A stretch of DNA of 64,000 bases from Rhizobiales bacterium YIM 77505 (lineage in GTDB: Bacteria; Pseudomonadota; Alphaproteobacteria; Rhizobiales; Beijerinckiaceae), in contig JQNH01000001.1 of assembly GCA_000745135.1 (NCBI GenBank), forward strand, positions 2,961,501 through 3,025,500. Reading direction: 5' to 3'. This document shows, in pieces, positions 56,500 through 64,000 of the stretch; the stretch's first letter is position 1, and each line of letters starts with the position of its first letter. The translations under genes were made by a program, and so were the position numbers. The notes beneath the pieces were generated by a model. That model was not told where the DNA came from and ran no database searches. It saw nothing but the letters and a program-made list of their open reading frames with translations.

Positions 56500-57573
56500 T
56501 CAGGGCAGGTTCTCCCGCACGAAGAGCGCGATGCGCAGCGGCTCGATGCCGGCGAGCGCCGGCCGGCCGTCCCTCAGGTTGTTGAAGATGCGCACGCAGT
56601 TCAGGACCATGGCGGCGTGGTCCTGCGTGAGCGCCGCGTCCATGGTCCCTTCGATGAGGAGCGTGCGCGTGTCGGGGGTCAGCCCGTGGCCGATGAAGAC
56701 GACGGTCTCGGCCCGCAACGCCTCGCGCAGGGCCCGCCCGACCCCGTCCGAGGCGCCGCCCACATTATAGATGCCGACGAGGTCGGGATGCTGGGCGAGG
56801 AGCCGTCGCGCCTGGCGGTAGTTCTCGGTGGCGTCGTCGTGCCCTTCGCGCAGGCCGATCACCGAAAGGCGCGGGAACTCTTCCTCGATCAGGCCGAGGA
56901 AGCCCATCTCCCGCTCCTCATGGGCGCGGTAGCGGCGGCTTCCGGCGATGAGCGCGACCTTTCCCCTCCGGTCTCCCACGAAGCGGCCCATGAGGCGCGC
57001 GGCCGTCCGGCCGACCGCCCGGTTGTCGAGGCCCACATAGGCGTCGCGCCGCGAATGGGAGAGGTCGGAGATCAGGGTCAGGACCGGCATGCCGCTGGCG
57101 GACAGCTCCTCCACGGCCTCCCGCACATGGGGATCTTCCAGGGCCATGAACACGACCCCGTCGGCCCGCCGGCGCAGAGACCGCAAGGCGGCGGCCAATG
57201 CCCTGGGGTCGAACTGCTCGACGAAGCGGCATTGGCAGATCACGTTGAAGGGCGCGAACTGCTCGCCGGTGGAGGCAATGTATTCGCCAAGCATCCGCAG
57301 ATAGCGGTTGTTGCCGGCGGGAAGCAGGAAGGCCAGGCGCAGGGGCTTCGGCCGCAGGGCCTCGAACAGCTCCTCGCGCGGCAGATATCCGAGCGCCGCG
57401 GCCGCCTCGACGACCTGCTGCGCCGTACGGGCGCGAACCCCCGGGCGGCGGTTGAGGACCCGGTCGACGGTCGCGGGCGAAACGCCTGCCGCCCGCGCCA
57501 CATCCTGCGCGCGAACGCGACGGCCGCCGTTCGGGAGCACGACCGGAGGGCCGGCGTCAGGCGCTTTTTTCAT
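56500..57573 (-). CDS. LacI-family regulator, divergent from the sugar-acid operon
   Basis: 357 residues. The N-terminal helix-turn-helix is VRAQDVARAAGVSPATVDRVLNRRPGVRARTAQQV, and a periplasmic-binding-protein-like sensor fold follows (LRLAFLLPAGNNRYL, VYVGLDNRAVGRTAARLMGRF, VGIYNVGGASDGVGRAL). It resembles the AraC/LacI-type group that binds sugars or sugar acids. Divergent orientation to the RuBisCO-like gene indicates it controls that operon. Confidence 0.88.
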   Translation of the reverse strand: MKKAPDAGPPVVLPNGGRRVRAQDVARAAGVSPATVDRVLNRRPGVRARTAQQVVEAAAALGYLPREELFEALRPKPLRLAFLLPAGNNRYLRMLGEYIASTGEQFAPFNVICQCRFVEQFDPRALAAALRSLRRRADGVVFMALEDPHVREAVEELSASGMPVLTLISDLSHSRRDAYVGLDNRAVGRTAARLMGRFVGDRRGKVALIAGSRRYRAHEEREMGFLGLIEEEFPRLSVIGLREGHDDATENYRQARRLLAQHPDLVGIYNVGGASDGVGRALREALRAETVVFIGHGLTPDTRTLLIEGTMDAALTQDHAAMVLNCVRIFNNLRDGRPALAGIEPLRIALFVRENLP

Positions 57574-57673
57574 CAGAATTCATCAGAAGATTTCCTCTGA
57601 CGCCCTGTCTGCACCTTTCCTAGGGTTGTCTTCAAGTCGTCGGCGCCGTCGACGATCATCAAAAAACATCAGG
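57571..57673. promoter_or_regulatory. Intergenic control region of LacI gene and sugar-acid operon
   Basis: Contains a direct repeat CATCAGAA at 57571-57578 and 57581-57588 (the first overlaps the LacI start codon), a third CATCAG at 57667-57672, and an inverted repeat TCGTCG-N7-CGACGA at 57637-57655. These are candidate LacI-family operators. Which one is used is unknown. Confidence 0.4.
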
Positions 57674-57773
57674 GAAGCGCAGTTTGCGCCATGGAAACGC
57701 CGCTTCTCCCGCGGACTGTGATCGACGAGCTTCCGACGAGCGCCCCTAGGCGGCTTTGCTTCGGGGCCGGCGG

Positions 57774-59024
57774 ATGAGCGAGCGGATCCATGCCGTCTAC
57801 CTCGTCGAAACGGCGCTGCCGCTCGCCAAGGCGGCGGCGGCGCTCGCCGGGGAGCAATCGACCGGCACCTTCGTGGCGCTCAAGGAGGAGACGGAAGGGT
57901 TTCTTACGCGCTACGCCGCGCGGGTGGAGGGGATCGAGGAGCTCGACACCGTCGCAAGCCCGAGCCTTCCCGGCGCTGCGCCGGGCGACGGATGCTATCG
58001 CCGTGCGCGCCTCGAGATCTCGTGGCCCTTGGAGAACACCGGCCCCTCCCTGCCGAACCTCCTCGCCACCATTGCCGGCAACCTCTTCGAGCTGCGTCAG
58101 TTCTCGGGGCTTAGGCTCGAAGACATCCGGCTCCCGACGGCATTCGCCAGGGCCTATCCGGGGCCGCAATTCGGCGTCGCCGGCACGCGCCGGCTCACCG
58201 GCGTGGAGGCGGGACCGCTGCTCGGCACCATCATCAAGCCGAGCATCGGCCTCACCCCGCAGGAGACGGCGGAGCTCGTCGCCACGCTCTGCGCCGCCGG
58301 CATCGACTTCATCAAGGACGATGAATTGCAGTCGGACGGGCCCGTCTCGCCCTTCGCGGAGCGCCTTGCCTGCGTGAGCGCGGCGATCGACCGGCACGCG
58401 CAGCGGACGGGCAAGCGCGTCATGTACGCGATCAACATCACGGGCGAGCTCGACGACATGAAGCGCCGCCACGACGCGGTGCTCGCGGCCGGCGGCACCT
58501 GCGTCATGGTCAGCCTGAACAGCGTGGGGCTCGCCGGCTTCAGCGCCCTGCGCCGCCACTGCCAGCTTCCCATCCACGCCCACCGCAACGGCTTCGGCGC
58601 CCTCACCCGCTGCCCGATGCTCGGCTTCGGCTACGTGGCCTGGCAGAAGATCTGGCGGCTTGCCGGCGCCGACCACATGCATGTCAACGGGCTGCGCAAC
58701 AAGTTCTACGAGAGCGACGCGTCGGTGATCGCCTCCGCCAAGGCGTGCCTGACGCCGATGTTCCCGGCGCCGGAGAAGCCCTGCACGGTGATGCCGGTGG
58801 TCTCGTCCGGACAGACGGCGCTCCATGCCCACGACACCTGTGCGGCGATCGGCACCGACCTCCTCTTCATGTGCGGCGGCGGCATCGTCGGACATCCCAT
58901 GGGCGCGGCGGCGGGCGTTGCGGCGCTGCGCCAAGCCTGGACGGCCGCGATGGCGGGCGAGCCGCTGAACGATGCGGCGGCGCGCCACCCCGAGCTCGCC
59001 GCCGCCGTGGAGGCGTTCGGATGA
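57774..59024 (+). CDS. oiaX: RuBisCO-like protein, OiaX-type
   Basis: 416 residues from ATG 57774. Form IV RuBisCO features: LLGTIIKPSIGLTP (first catalytic-type Lys), GIDFIKDDELQSDGP (KDDE, metal ligands and carbamylated Lys equivalent), PIHAHRNGFGAL, PVVSSGQTALHAH and FMCGGGIVGHPMGAAAG. Loop 6 reads HVNGLRNKFYES. Together with the DUF1537 kinase it matches OiaX of D-apionate breakdown, reported to turn 3-oxo-isoapionate 4-phosphate into 3-phosphoglycerate and glycolate. Family RuBisCO-like is firm; the exact substrate is inferred from the kinase partner. Confidence 0.75.
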   Translation: MSERIHAVYLVETALPLAKAAAALAGEQSTGTFVALKEETEGFLTRYAARVEGIEELDTVASPSLPGAAPGDGCYRRARLEISWPLENTGPSLPNLLATIAGNLFELRQFSGLRLEDIRLPTAFARAYPGPQFGVAGTRRLTGVEAGPLLGTIIKPSIGLTPQETAELVATLCAAGIDFIKDDELQSDGPVSPFAERLACVSAAIDRHAQRTGKRVMYAINITGELDDMKRRHDAVLAAGGTCVMVSLNSVGLAGFSALRRHCQLPIHAHRNGFGALTRCPMLGFGYVAWQKIWRLAGADHMHVNGLRNKFYESDASVIASAKACLTPMFPAPEKPCTVMPVVSSGQTALHAHDTCAAIGTDLLFMCGGGIVGHPMGAAAGVAALRQAWTAAMAGEPLNDAAARHPELAAAVEAFG

Positions 59025-60439
59025 GCGCATCCGCTGCCGGCAACGGGCCTGTGATCGGCTTCTACGGGGACGATTTCACCGGCTCCACCGACGCCCTCGA
59101 GATCCTGGCCCTCGCAGGCCTCGATCCGGTCCTGATCACCGACCTTGACCGCGCCGGCGACGTTCCCGACCTTGCCTGCAGCCGCGCCGTCGGTATCGCC
59201 GGCTTAAGCCGGAGCAAGTCGCCGGAATGGATGCGGGAGCATCTGCCGCGGCATCTGCGCTTCCTGCAGGCCCTCGGGGTGCGGATCTGCCACTACAAGG
59301 TCTGCTCCACCTTCGACTCCGCTCCGCGGATCGGCAGCATCGGCTCCGCGCTCGAGATCGGGCGCGCGATCTATGGCGGCAGGACGGTACCGATCATCGT
59401 CGGCGCGCCGGACCTCGGGCGCTACCAGGTCTTCGGCAACCTGTTCGCGCGGGCGGGAGGCGAGATCTTCCGCATCGACCGCCATCCGACGATGAAGGCG
59501 CACCCGGTGACGCCGATGGCCGAGGCCGATCTGCGCCTGCACCTCGCCGCCCAGACCGACCTCCCCCTCGGCCTCCTCGACATCGTCGAGCTCTCGTCTG
59601 ACCAGGCGACGAAGCGTTTCGCCGCGAAGATGGGCGAGAGCCTCGGCGCGCTCTTCCTCGACGTGGCCGACGACGAGACCAGCGCCCGCGCGGGCGAGCT
59701 CATCTGGCAGGCGCTGCCGCATCCCGCCTTCGTCGTCGGCTCCTCCGGCGTTGAATATGCGCTTCTCCTGCACTGGCGGCGGACGGGGACGCTGCCGGGC
59801 GCCTCCGCCCTCCCGCAGGCCACCGCCGCCGAGCAGATCGTCGTCGTCTCCGGAAGCTGCTCGCCGGCGACCGCGGCCCAGATCGCGCGGGCCGAGGAGG
59901 ACGGCTTCGCGTCCTTTCGTCTTGCGGCCGAAGACGTCCTCGGCCCGGAGCGGCCGGACCGTCTCGACCGCCTTGCCTCAGAGGTCGCGGCGGCCCATGC
60001 GCGCGGACGCAGCACCGTCATCTACACGGCGCGCGGACCGCAGGATCCGGCGCTGGCCTCCTTCGCGGCCGCCTTGCGGAGCCGCGGTCTGTCCGCGGAG
60101 GCCGGCAACGAGGCGCTCGGAACGGCGCTCGGCGAGCTTCTTCGCCGCGTGCTGCCGCGCATCGGCGTCCGCCGTGTGGTCGTGGCCGGCGGCGACACCT
60201 CCGGCCGCATCGTCGGCCAGCTCGGCGTCACCTCCCTTCGCATCCGGGCGCCCCTCGTGCGCGGGGCGCCGCTGTGCGTCGCCACGGCCGCAAACCCGGA
60301 GGGCCATGGGCTCGAGCTCGTCCTCAAGGGCGGCCAGGTCGGCGAGGCGGGCTTCTTCAGCGCGGCCCGCGCCGGCGCCTCGGCGGCGTCGCCAGCCCCA
60401 TCGGACATCGGCATGCGTCAACGGAAGGAAGCTTCGTGA
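59021..60439 (+). CDS. oiaK: Four-carbon acid sugar kinase family (DUF1537), OiaK-like
   Basis: 472 residues, overlapping the upstream stop by 4 nt. N-terminal VIGFYGDDFTGSTDALEILALAGL is the DUF1537 signature. The C-terminal nucleotide-binding domain has VVAGGDTSGRIVGQLGVTSL and a closing VLKGGQVGEAGFF. These kinases phosphorylate sugar acids; OiaK acts on 3-oxo-isoapionate. The next gene starts inside its stop codon. Confidence 0.78.
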   Translation: MSASAAGNGPVIGFYGDDFTGSTDALEILALAGLDPVLITDLDRAGDVPDLACSRAVGIAGLSRSKSPEWMREHLPRHLRFLQALGVRICHYKVCSTFDSAPRIGSIGSALEIGRAIYGGRTVPIIVGAPDLGRYQVFGNLFARAGGEIFRIDRHPTMKAHPVTPMAEADLRLHLAAQTDLPLGLLDIVELSSDQATKRFAAKMGESLGALFLDVADDETSARAGELIWQALPHPAFVVGSSGVEYALLLHWRRTGTLPGASALPQATAAEQIVVVSGSCSPATAAQIARAEEDGFASFRLAAEDVLGPERPDRLDRLASEVAAAHARGRSTVIYTARGPQDPALASFAAALRSRGLSAEAGNEALGTALGELLRRVLPRIGVRRVVVAGGDTSGRIVGQLGVTSLRIRAPLVRGAPLCVATAANPEGHGLELVLKGGQVGEAGFFSAARAGASAASPAPSDIGMRQRKEAS

Positions 60440-60969
60440 GCAGGTTCTTCGGAGAGGTCAGGCAGCTCGGCTATGTGGTCCGCGACATCGAGGCCGAGAT
60501 GCGCCGCTGGATCGAGATCCTCGGCGTCGGGCCCTGGTTCTACGCCGAGCGCGTGCCGCCGACCGGGTTCTTCCATCGCGGTCAGGATTCGTCCGCGGAG
60601 CGCTCGGTCGCGCTCGCCAACTCGGGCGCGCTGCAGATCGAGCTCATCCAGCAGCGCAACGACGCCCCCAGCATGTATCTGGAATTCCTCGAGAAGCATG
60701 GCGAGGGCCTGCAGCACGTCGCCTTCTGGACCACCTCCTACGACGCCGACATGGCGCGGCTCGCCAAGCAGGGCCTCCACCCGGTGATGGGCGGCGAGGT
60801 CGGCGCGGGCGGGCGCTACGCCTATTTCGACACCGAGTTCCATCCGGGCACCGTCGTCGAGCTCTCGGAGATCAACGGCGCCAAGGGTGAGCTGTTTCGC
60901 ACCATCCGCGAGGCGGCTGTCGATTGGAACGGCGCGAACCCGGTCCGCGCCTTTCCCAAGATCAGTTGA
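60436..60969 (+). CDS. VOC-superfamily (glyoxalase-like) protein
   Basis: 177 residues from GTG 60436 (GTGA overlap). RQLGYVVRDIEAEMRRWIEILGVGPWFYAE and GLQHVAFWTTSYDADMARLAKQG are the two beta-alpha-beta halves of a VOC domain, with metal-ligand-like His and Glu (QHVAF, TVVELSEING). VOC proteins include lyases, epimerases and dioxygenases. In this operon it may process a sugar-acid intermediate. Confidence 0.7.
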   Translation: MSRFFGEVRQLGYVVRDIEAEMRRWIEILGVGPWFYAERVPPTGFFHRGQDSSAERSVALANSGALQIELIQQRNDAPSMYLEFLEKHGEGLQHVAFWTTSYDADMARLAKQGLHPVMGGEVGAGGRYAYFDTEFHPGTVVELSEINGAKGELFRTIREAAVDWNGANPVRAFPKIS

Positions 60970-61010
60970 ACGGGAGAAGCCCCGCCCCCGCGGGCACCAA
61001 GGAGGAAGAG

Positions 61011-62015
61011 ATGAAGCTGAATCGTCGCGAGCTGTTGCTGTCGTCGGCGGGAGCGGCCGGCGCCGTGGCGCTTGGCGGAACAAGCGCCTTCGCCCAGACC
61101 ACCCTGCGCTACGGGCACATGCACACGCCGGCGAGCGTTGCCGGCCAGTCGGCGGACCTCCTCGCCAAGGCCGTGGCGGCGAAGACCGGCGGCAAGGTGA
61201 AGGTGACCGTGTATCCCTCCTCCCAGCTCGGCAAGCTCCAGGAGCTCGCCGAGGGCAACTCCATGGGGACGATCGCGATCACCCACAACACCGCGGCAGG
61301 CGTCGGCTCGCTCTACGCGCCGGTCGCCGCCCTCGACACGCCCTTCCTCTATCGCGACGTGGACCATCTCATGAAGGTGGTCGACATCGGCTCGCCGGTG
61401 ATGAAGAAGCTCAACGAGGGGCTCATCAAGAGCGCCAATGTGCGCGTGCTCTACGCCTTCTATTTCGGGAAGCGCCATCTCACCGCCAACAAGCCGGTGA
61501 AGACGCGGGCCGACCTCAAGGGCATCAAGATCCGCGCCATTCCGTTCCCCATCTACATGGCCGCCGTCGAGGCGCTCGGCGCCGTGCCGGTGCCCGTCGA
61601 CTGGTCCGAAGTGCCCACGGCGCTGGCCACCGGCGTAGTCGCGGGCCAGGAGAACCCGGTCAACGTCATCAACTCGGCGAAGCTCTATGAAGTGCAGAAA
61701 TACATGATGTTGACCGGCCACATCGTCGGCGCGGAGCTCGTCACCATCAACGAGAAGGCCTGGCAGGGCCTCGGGCCGGAGCTGCAGAAGGCGGTCCTGG
61801 AGGCCGGCGAGGAAGTCCGCGTCGCCTCGACCAGGCTGATGCTGGACTCGGAGGCCTCCGACCTCGCCGCCATCAAGGCGGCCGGGATGACGGTCGTTGG
61901 GCCGGAGGACGGGCTCAACATCGACGAGTTCGCCGAGGCGAGCCGCGCCATCGTCAAGGAGCGCTTCAGCGCTCAATACGGCGAGATCTACGACATGATC
62001 GCCAAGGTCGCGTGA
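61011..62015 (+). CDS. dctP: TRAP transporter solute-binding protein (DctP family)
   Basis: 334 residues. Twin-arginine-like signal (NRRELLLSSAGAAGAVALGG, cleavage after AFA). LRYGHMHTPASVAGQSADLLAK, YPSSQLGKLQELAEG, DLKGIKIRAIPFPIY and VPVPVDWSEVPTALATGVVAGQENP match DctP receptors, with the conserved Arg (KIRAI) and Asn (ENP) that hold carboxylates. It delivers a sugar acid to DctQM. A strong ribosome site precedes it. Confidence 0.92.
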   Translation: MKLNRRELLLSSAGAAGAVALGGTSAFAQTTLRYGHMHTPASVAGQSADLLAKAVAAKTGGKVKVTVYPSSQLGKLQELAEGNSMGTIAITHNTAAGVGSLYAPVAALDTPFLYRDVDHLMKVVDIGSPVMKKLNEGLIKSANVRVLYAFYFGKRHLTANKPVKTRADLKGIKIRAIPFPIYMAAVEALGAVPVPVDWSEVPTALATGVVAGQENPVNVINSAKLYEVQKYMMLTGHIVGAELVTINEKAWQGLGPELQKAVLEAGEEVRVASTRLMLDSEASDLAAIKAAGMTVVGPEDGLNIDEFAEASRAIVKERFSAQYGEIYDMIAKVA

Positions 62016-62079
62016 CGCGCCTGCGGCCGCCCGCCCCTCGGGCGGCCGCTCCTTCGCCCCTGCCCGTCCGGGAACACCC

Positions 62080-62562
62080 ATGATCCGCCGCCTTGCCATG
62101 CTGTGCGAGAACGTCGCCACCATCGCCATGCTCCTGATGACGTCGTTCATTCTCCTGATGGTGTTCGGGAGGAACCTGTTCTCCGCCGGACTGCCTTGGG
62201 CCGAGGAACTCGCCCGCTTCTTCAGCGTCGCGCTCGTCTTCCTGGGCGCGCCGCTTCTCCTCGCCGACAAGGCGCATATCGCGGTGGATTTCCTGGTCGA
62301 GCGCCTGCCTGCCTCCTGGCGCGGAGCGATCGAGCGGCTGACGCTCGCCCTCACCGCCCTGTTCTGCGCCCTGTTCCTCGTCGCCGGCTGGCAGTTCCTC
62401 GCACGCGCCTATCGCTTCGCGACCCCGGCCCTCGGCATCCCCAACTGGATCTTCTACACTCCGGTCTTCCTCGGCGTGCTGCTGACCGGCATCGTCGCGC
62501 TCGCCGGGATGGTGGCGCGGCCGCAGGCTCCGGCCCGTTCCCATGAGGAGCAGGCGCCATGA
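62080..62562 (+). CDS. dctQ: TRAP transporter small permease (DctQ)
   Basis: 160 residues with four transmembrane helices. LLMTSFILLMVFGRNLFSAGLPWAEELARFFSVALVFLGAP is the DctQ core. Stop overlaps dctM by 4 nt. Confidence 0.92.
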   Translation: MIRRLAMLCENVATIAMLLMTSFILLMVFGRNLFSAGLPWAEELARFFSVALVFLGAPLLLADKAHIAVDFLVERLPASWRGAIERLTLALTALFCALFLVAGWQFLARAYRFATPALGIPNWIFYTPVFLGVLLTGIVALAGMVARPQAPARSHEEQAP

Positions 62563-63836
62563 TCAGCCTCGGCGCCCTCATCCTCTTTCTCGTCCTCCTT
62601 GCCGTCGGCGCCCCGATCGCCGTGGCGCTCGGGCTGGCGTCGATCGTGACGATCCTCGTCGTCGACCTGCCGCTGCAGGTGGTCGCGCAGCGCACCGTGA
62701 ACGCGATCGATTCCCTGCCGCTCTTGGCGGTGCCGATGTTCATCTTCGCCGCCAACGTCTTCAACGCGGTCGGCCTGACCGACCAGATCTACGACTTCAC
62801 GCGCCTCCTGATGGGCCGGCTTCGCGGCGGGCTCGCCCAGGTGGCGGTGATGGCCGACCTCATCTTCTCCGGCGTCTCGGGCGCGGCGCTCGCCGACATC
62901 GGCGGCCTTGGCAGCGTCCAGATCCGCCTCATGAAGCGGCAGGGCTACACGCCCGAATTCGCCGCCGGCATCACCATCGCCGCCGCCACCATCGGGCCGA
63001 TCTTTCCGCCGAGCATCCCGCTCGTGATCTTCGCGGCGGCGGCCGAGATCTCGACCGTCAAGCTCCTCATCGCCGGCGTCCTGCCCGCCCTCGTCATCGC
63101 GGCCTTCCTGATGCTGCAGGTCGCGTGGATGGCGCGCAGGTACAACCTGCCCCGGGACGAGATGACGCTGAAGCCCGGCGAGGCGCGGTCGATCGTGGTC
63201 AAGTCCCTGCCGGCGCTGCTCGCGCCGGTGCTGCTGATCGGCGGCATGCTGACCGGCATCTTCGGCCCGACGGAGGTCGCGGCCATCACGGTGCTCTACG
63301 GCCTTGTCCTCGGCCTCGCCTATCGGCGGCTGACCTGGGAGGTCCTGTTCGAGACGGCGCGGGAGACGACGCGGGCCACTGCGAGCATCCTGTTCATCGT
63401 CGCGACCGCCGGGCTCTTCGCCTGGATCCTGACCATCGAGCAGGTCCCGGCGGTGATCAGCGAGGCGCTGCTCGGCATCTCCACGAACCCGCTGGTGCTG
63501 CTCTTCCTCGTCAACGTCCTCCTGCTCATCGTCGGCATGTTCATGGAGTCGATCGCGGCCATCCTGATCCTGGCGCCGATCCTCATGCCGCCCCTCGCCC
63601 AGGTCGGCGTCGACCCGATCCATCTCGGGGTCGTGGTGGTCCTGAACCTGATGATCGGCCTGCTCACGCCCCCCGTCGGCATGAGCCTCTACATGGTGAG
63701 CTCGATCGCCAAGATCCCCGTCCACCAGGTTCTCAGGGGCACCATGCCCTTCTTCATCCCCCTCCTCGCCTCGCTCATGGTGGTGACCCTGTTCCCGTCC
63801 CTGTCCACCTACCTGCCGAGCCTCTTCTTCAAGTGA
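62559..63836 (+). CDS. dctM: TRAP transporter large permease (DctM)
   Basis: 425 residues, about 12 transmembrane helices. LPLLAVPMFIFAANVFNAVGLTDQIYDF, DLIFSGVSGAALADIGGLGSVQI, GPIFPPSIPLVIFA and GLLTPPVGMSLYM are typical of DctM. It imports the substrate with a sodium or proton gradient. It is the last gene visible. Confidence 0.94.
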   Translation: MISLGALILFLVLLAVGAPIAVALGLASIVTILVVDLPLQVVAQRTVNAIDSLPLLAVPMFIFAANVFNAVGLTDQIYDFTRLLMGRLRGGLAQVAVMADLIFSGVSGAALADIGGLGSVQIRLMKRQGYTPEFAAGITIAAATIGPIFPPSIPLVIFAAAAEISTVKLLIAGVLPALVIAAFLMLQVAWMARRYNLPRDEMTLKPGEARSIVVKSLPALLAPVLLIGGMLTGIFGPTEVAAITVLYGLVLGLAYRRLTWEVLFETARETTRATASILFIVATAGLFAWILTIEQVPAVISEALLGISTNPLVLLFLVNVLLLIVGMFMESIAAILILAPILMPPLAQVGVDPIHLGVVVVLNLMIGLLTPPVGMSLYMVSSIAKIPVHQVLRGTMPFFIPLLASLMVVTLFPSLSTYLPSLFFK

Positions 63837-64000
63837 GCGGGGCTCTCGGGCGGCGGCTGGTTCGGCAGCCCCCTCGCACGGGTCCGACCGCGCAGAGGCG
63901 GCGAGGAGGTCAATGCCCGAGCCACCGGCGTCGTCTCCTTCCGATAGCTCAATGCAGGTGTTATCCGACGAGCATCGCGCTCACCGGCCGCATCTTTGAC
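63837..64000. other. Right-hand edge, 164 nt, nothing recognised
   Basis: No reading frame or motif could be supported before the window ends. Confidence 0.5.

Overview
The window looks like chromosomal DNA of a GC-rich alphaproteobacterium, most likely Hyphomicrobiales. The evidence is a Caulobacter-type flagellar operon (fliF-fliG-fliH-fliN-flbD) next to a sciP (DUF1153) gene with CtrA-like boxes, a mesaconyl-CoA hydratase-type MaoC protein of the ethylmalonyl-CoA pathway, an sdhCDAB operon, and nos genes for nitrous-oxide reduction. I cannot name the species.

Layout. 1-5.3 kb: the 3' end of a nos operon (partial nosD, then nosFYLX), a DUF4142 protein and a small cytochrome c. 5.6-9.7 kb: a hybrid histidine kinase and a SAF-domain dehydrogenase. 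9.7-14.1 kb (minus strand): an Inh-family inhibitor and sdhCDAB. 14.2-15.8 kb: a LysR regulator and a mazEF-type toxin-antitoxin pair with a perfect palindrome in front of it. 15.8-19.6 kb (minus): MaoC hydratase, TraB/GumN, folD, DUF167 and YggT genes, then tRNA-Ala and a BLUF photoreceptor gene. 20.2-28.2 kb (minus): flagellar genes and sciP. 28.5-30.5 kb: mnmA, a methyltransferase and tRNA-Met.

30.5-52.7 kb is an accessory island. It opens beside tRNA-Met with an integrase remnant and a decayed DUF72 gene, and continues with a complete type III-A CRISPR-Cas locus: cas6, a CARF ring-nuclease gene, cas10/csm1, csm2-csm5 and a CARF-HEPN Csm6-like ribonuclease. A separate adaptation operon follows with the unusual order cas2-cas1-cas1'-cas2'. 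The second Cas1 has lost all recognisable catalytic motifs, while both Cas2 proteins look intact. Next is an array of 77 full repeats of 37 nt. It holds a spacer made two-thirds of repeat sequence, one 43-bp deletion, and groups of spacers that sampled the same targets repeatedly. The array stops 2 bp short of an IS5-family element that is itself split by an IS630-family element. After tRNA-Arg comes a second IS5-family element with a CTAG target duplication, which supplies the stop codon of the dmeF metal-efflux gene.

52.7-64 kb: dmeF, a DUF3095 gene, a LysR gene, then a sugar-acid module. This consists of a LacI regulator divergent from a RuBisCO-like protein, a DUF1537 kinase, a VOC protein and a three-gene TRAP transporter. 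It resembles the 3-oxo-isoapionate (D-apionate) route (OiaK/OiaX).

How the CRISPR genes would work together: Cas6 cuts the array transcript. Csm1-5 bind target RNA, and Cas10 (HD and GGDD motifs both present) can cut DNA and make cyclic oligoadenylate. That signal would activate the HEPN ribonuclease, and the ring nuclease would switch it off. The duplicated Cas1/Cas2 operon is the best candidate here for something undescribed. All family assignments come from reading motifs; no database search was run.
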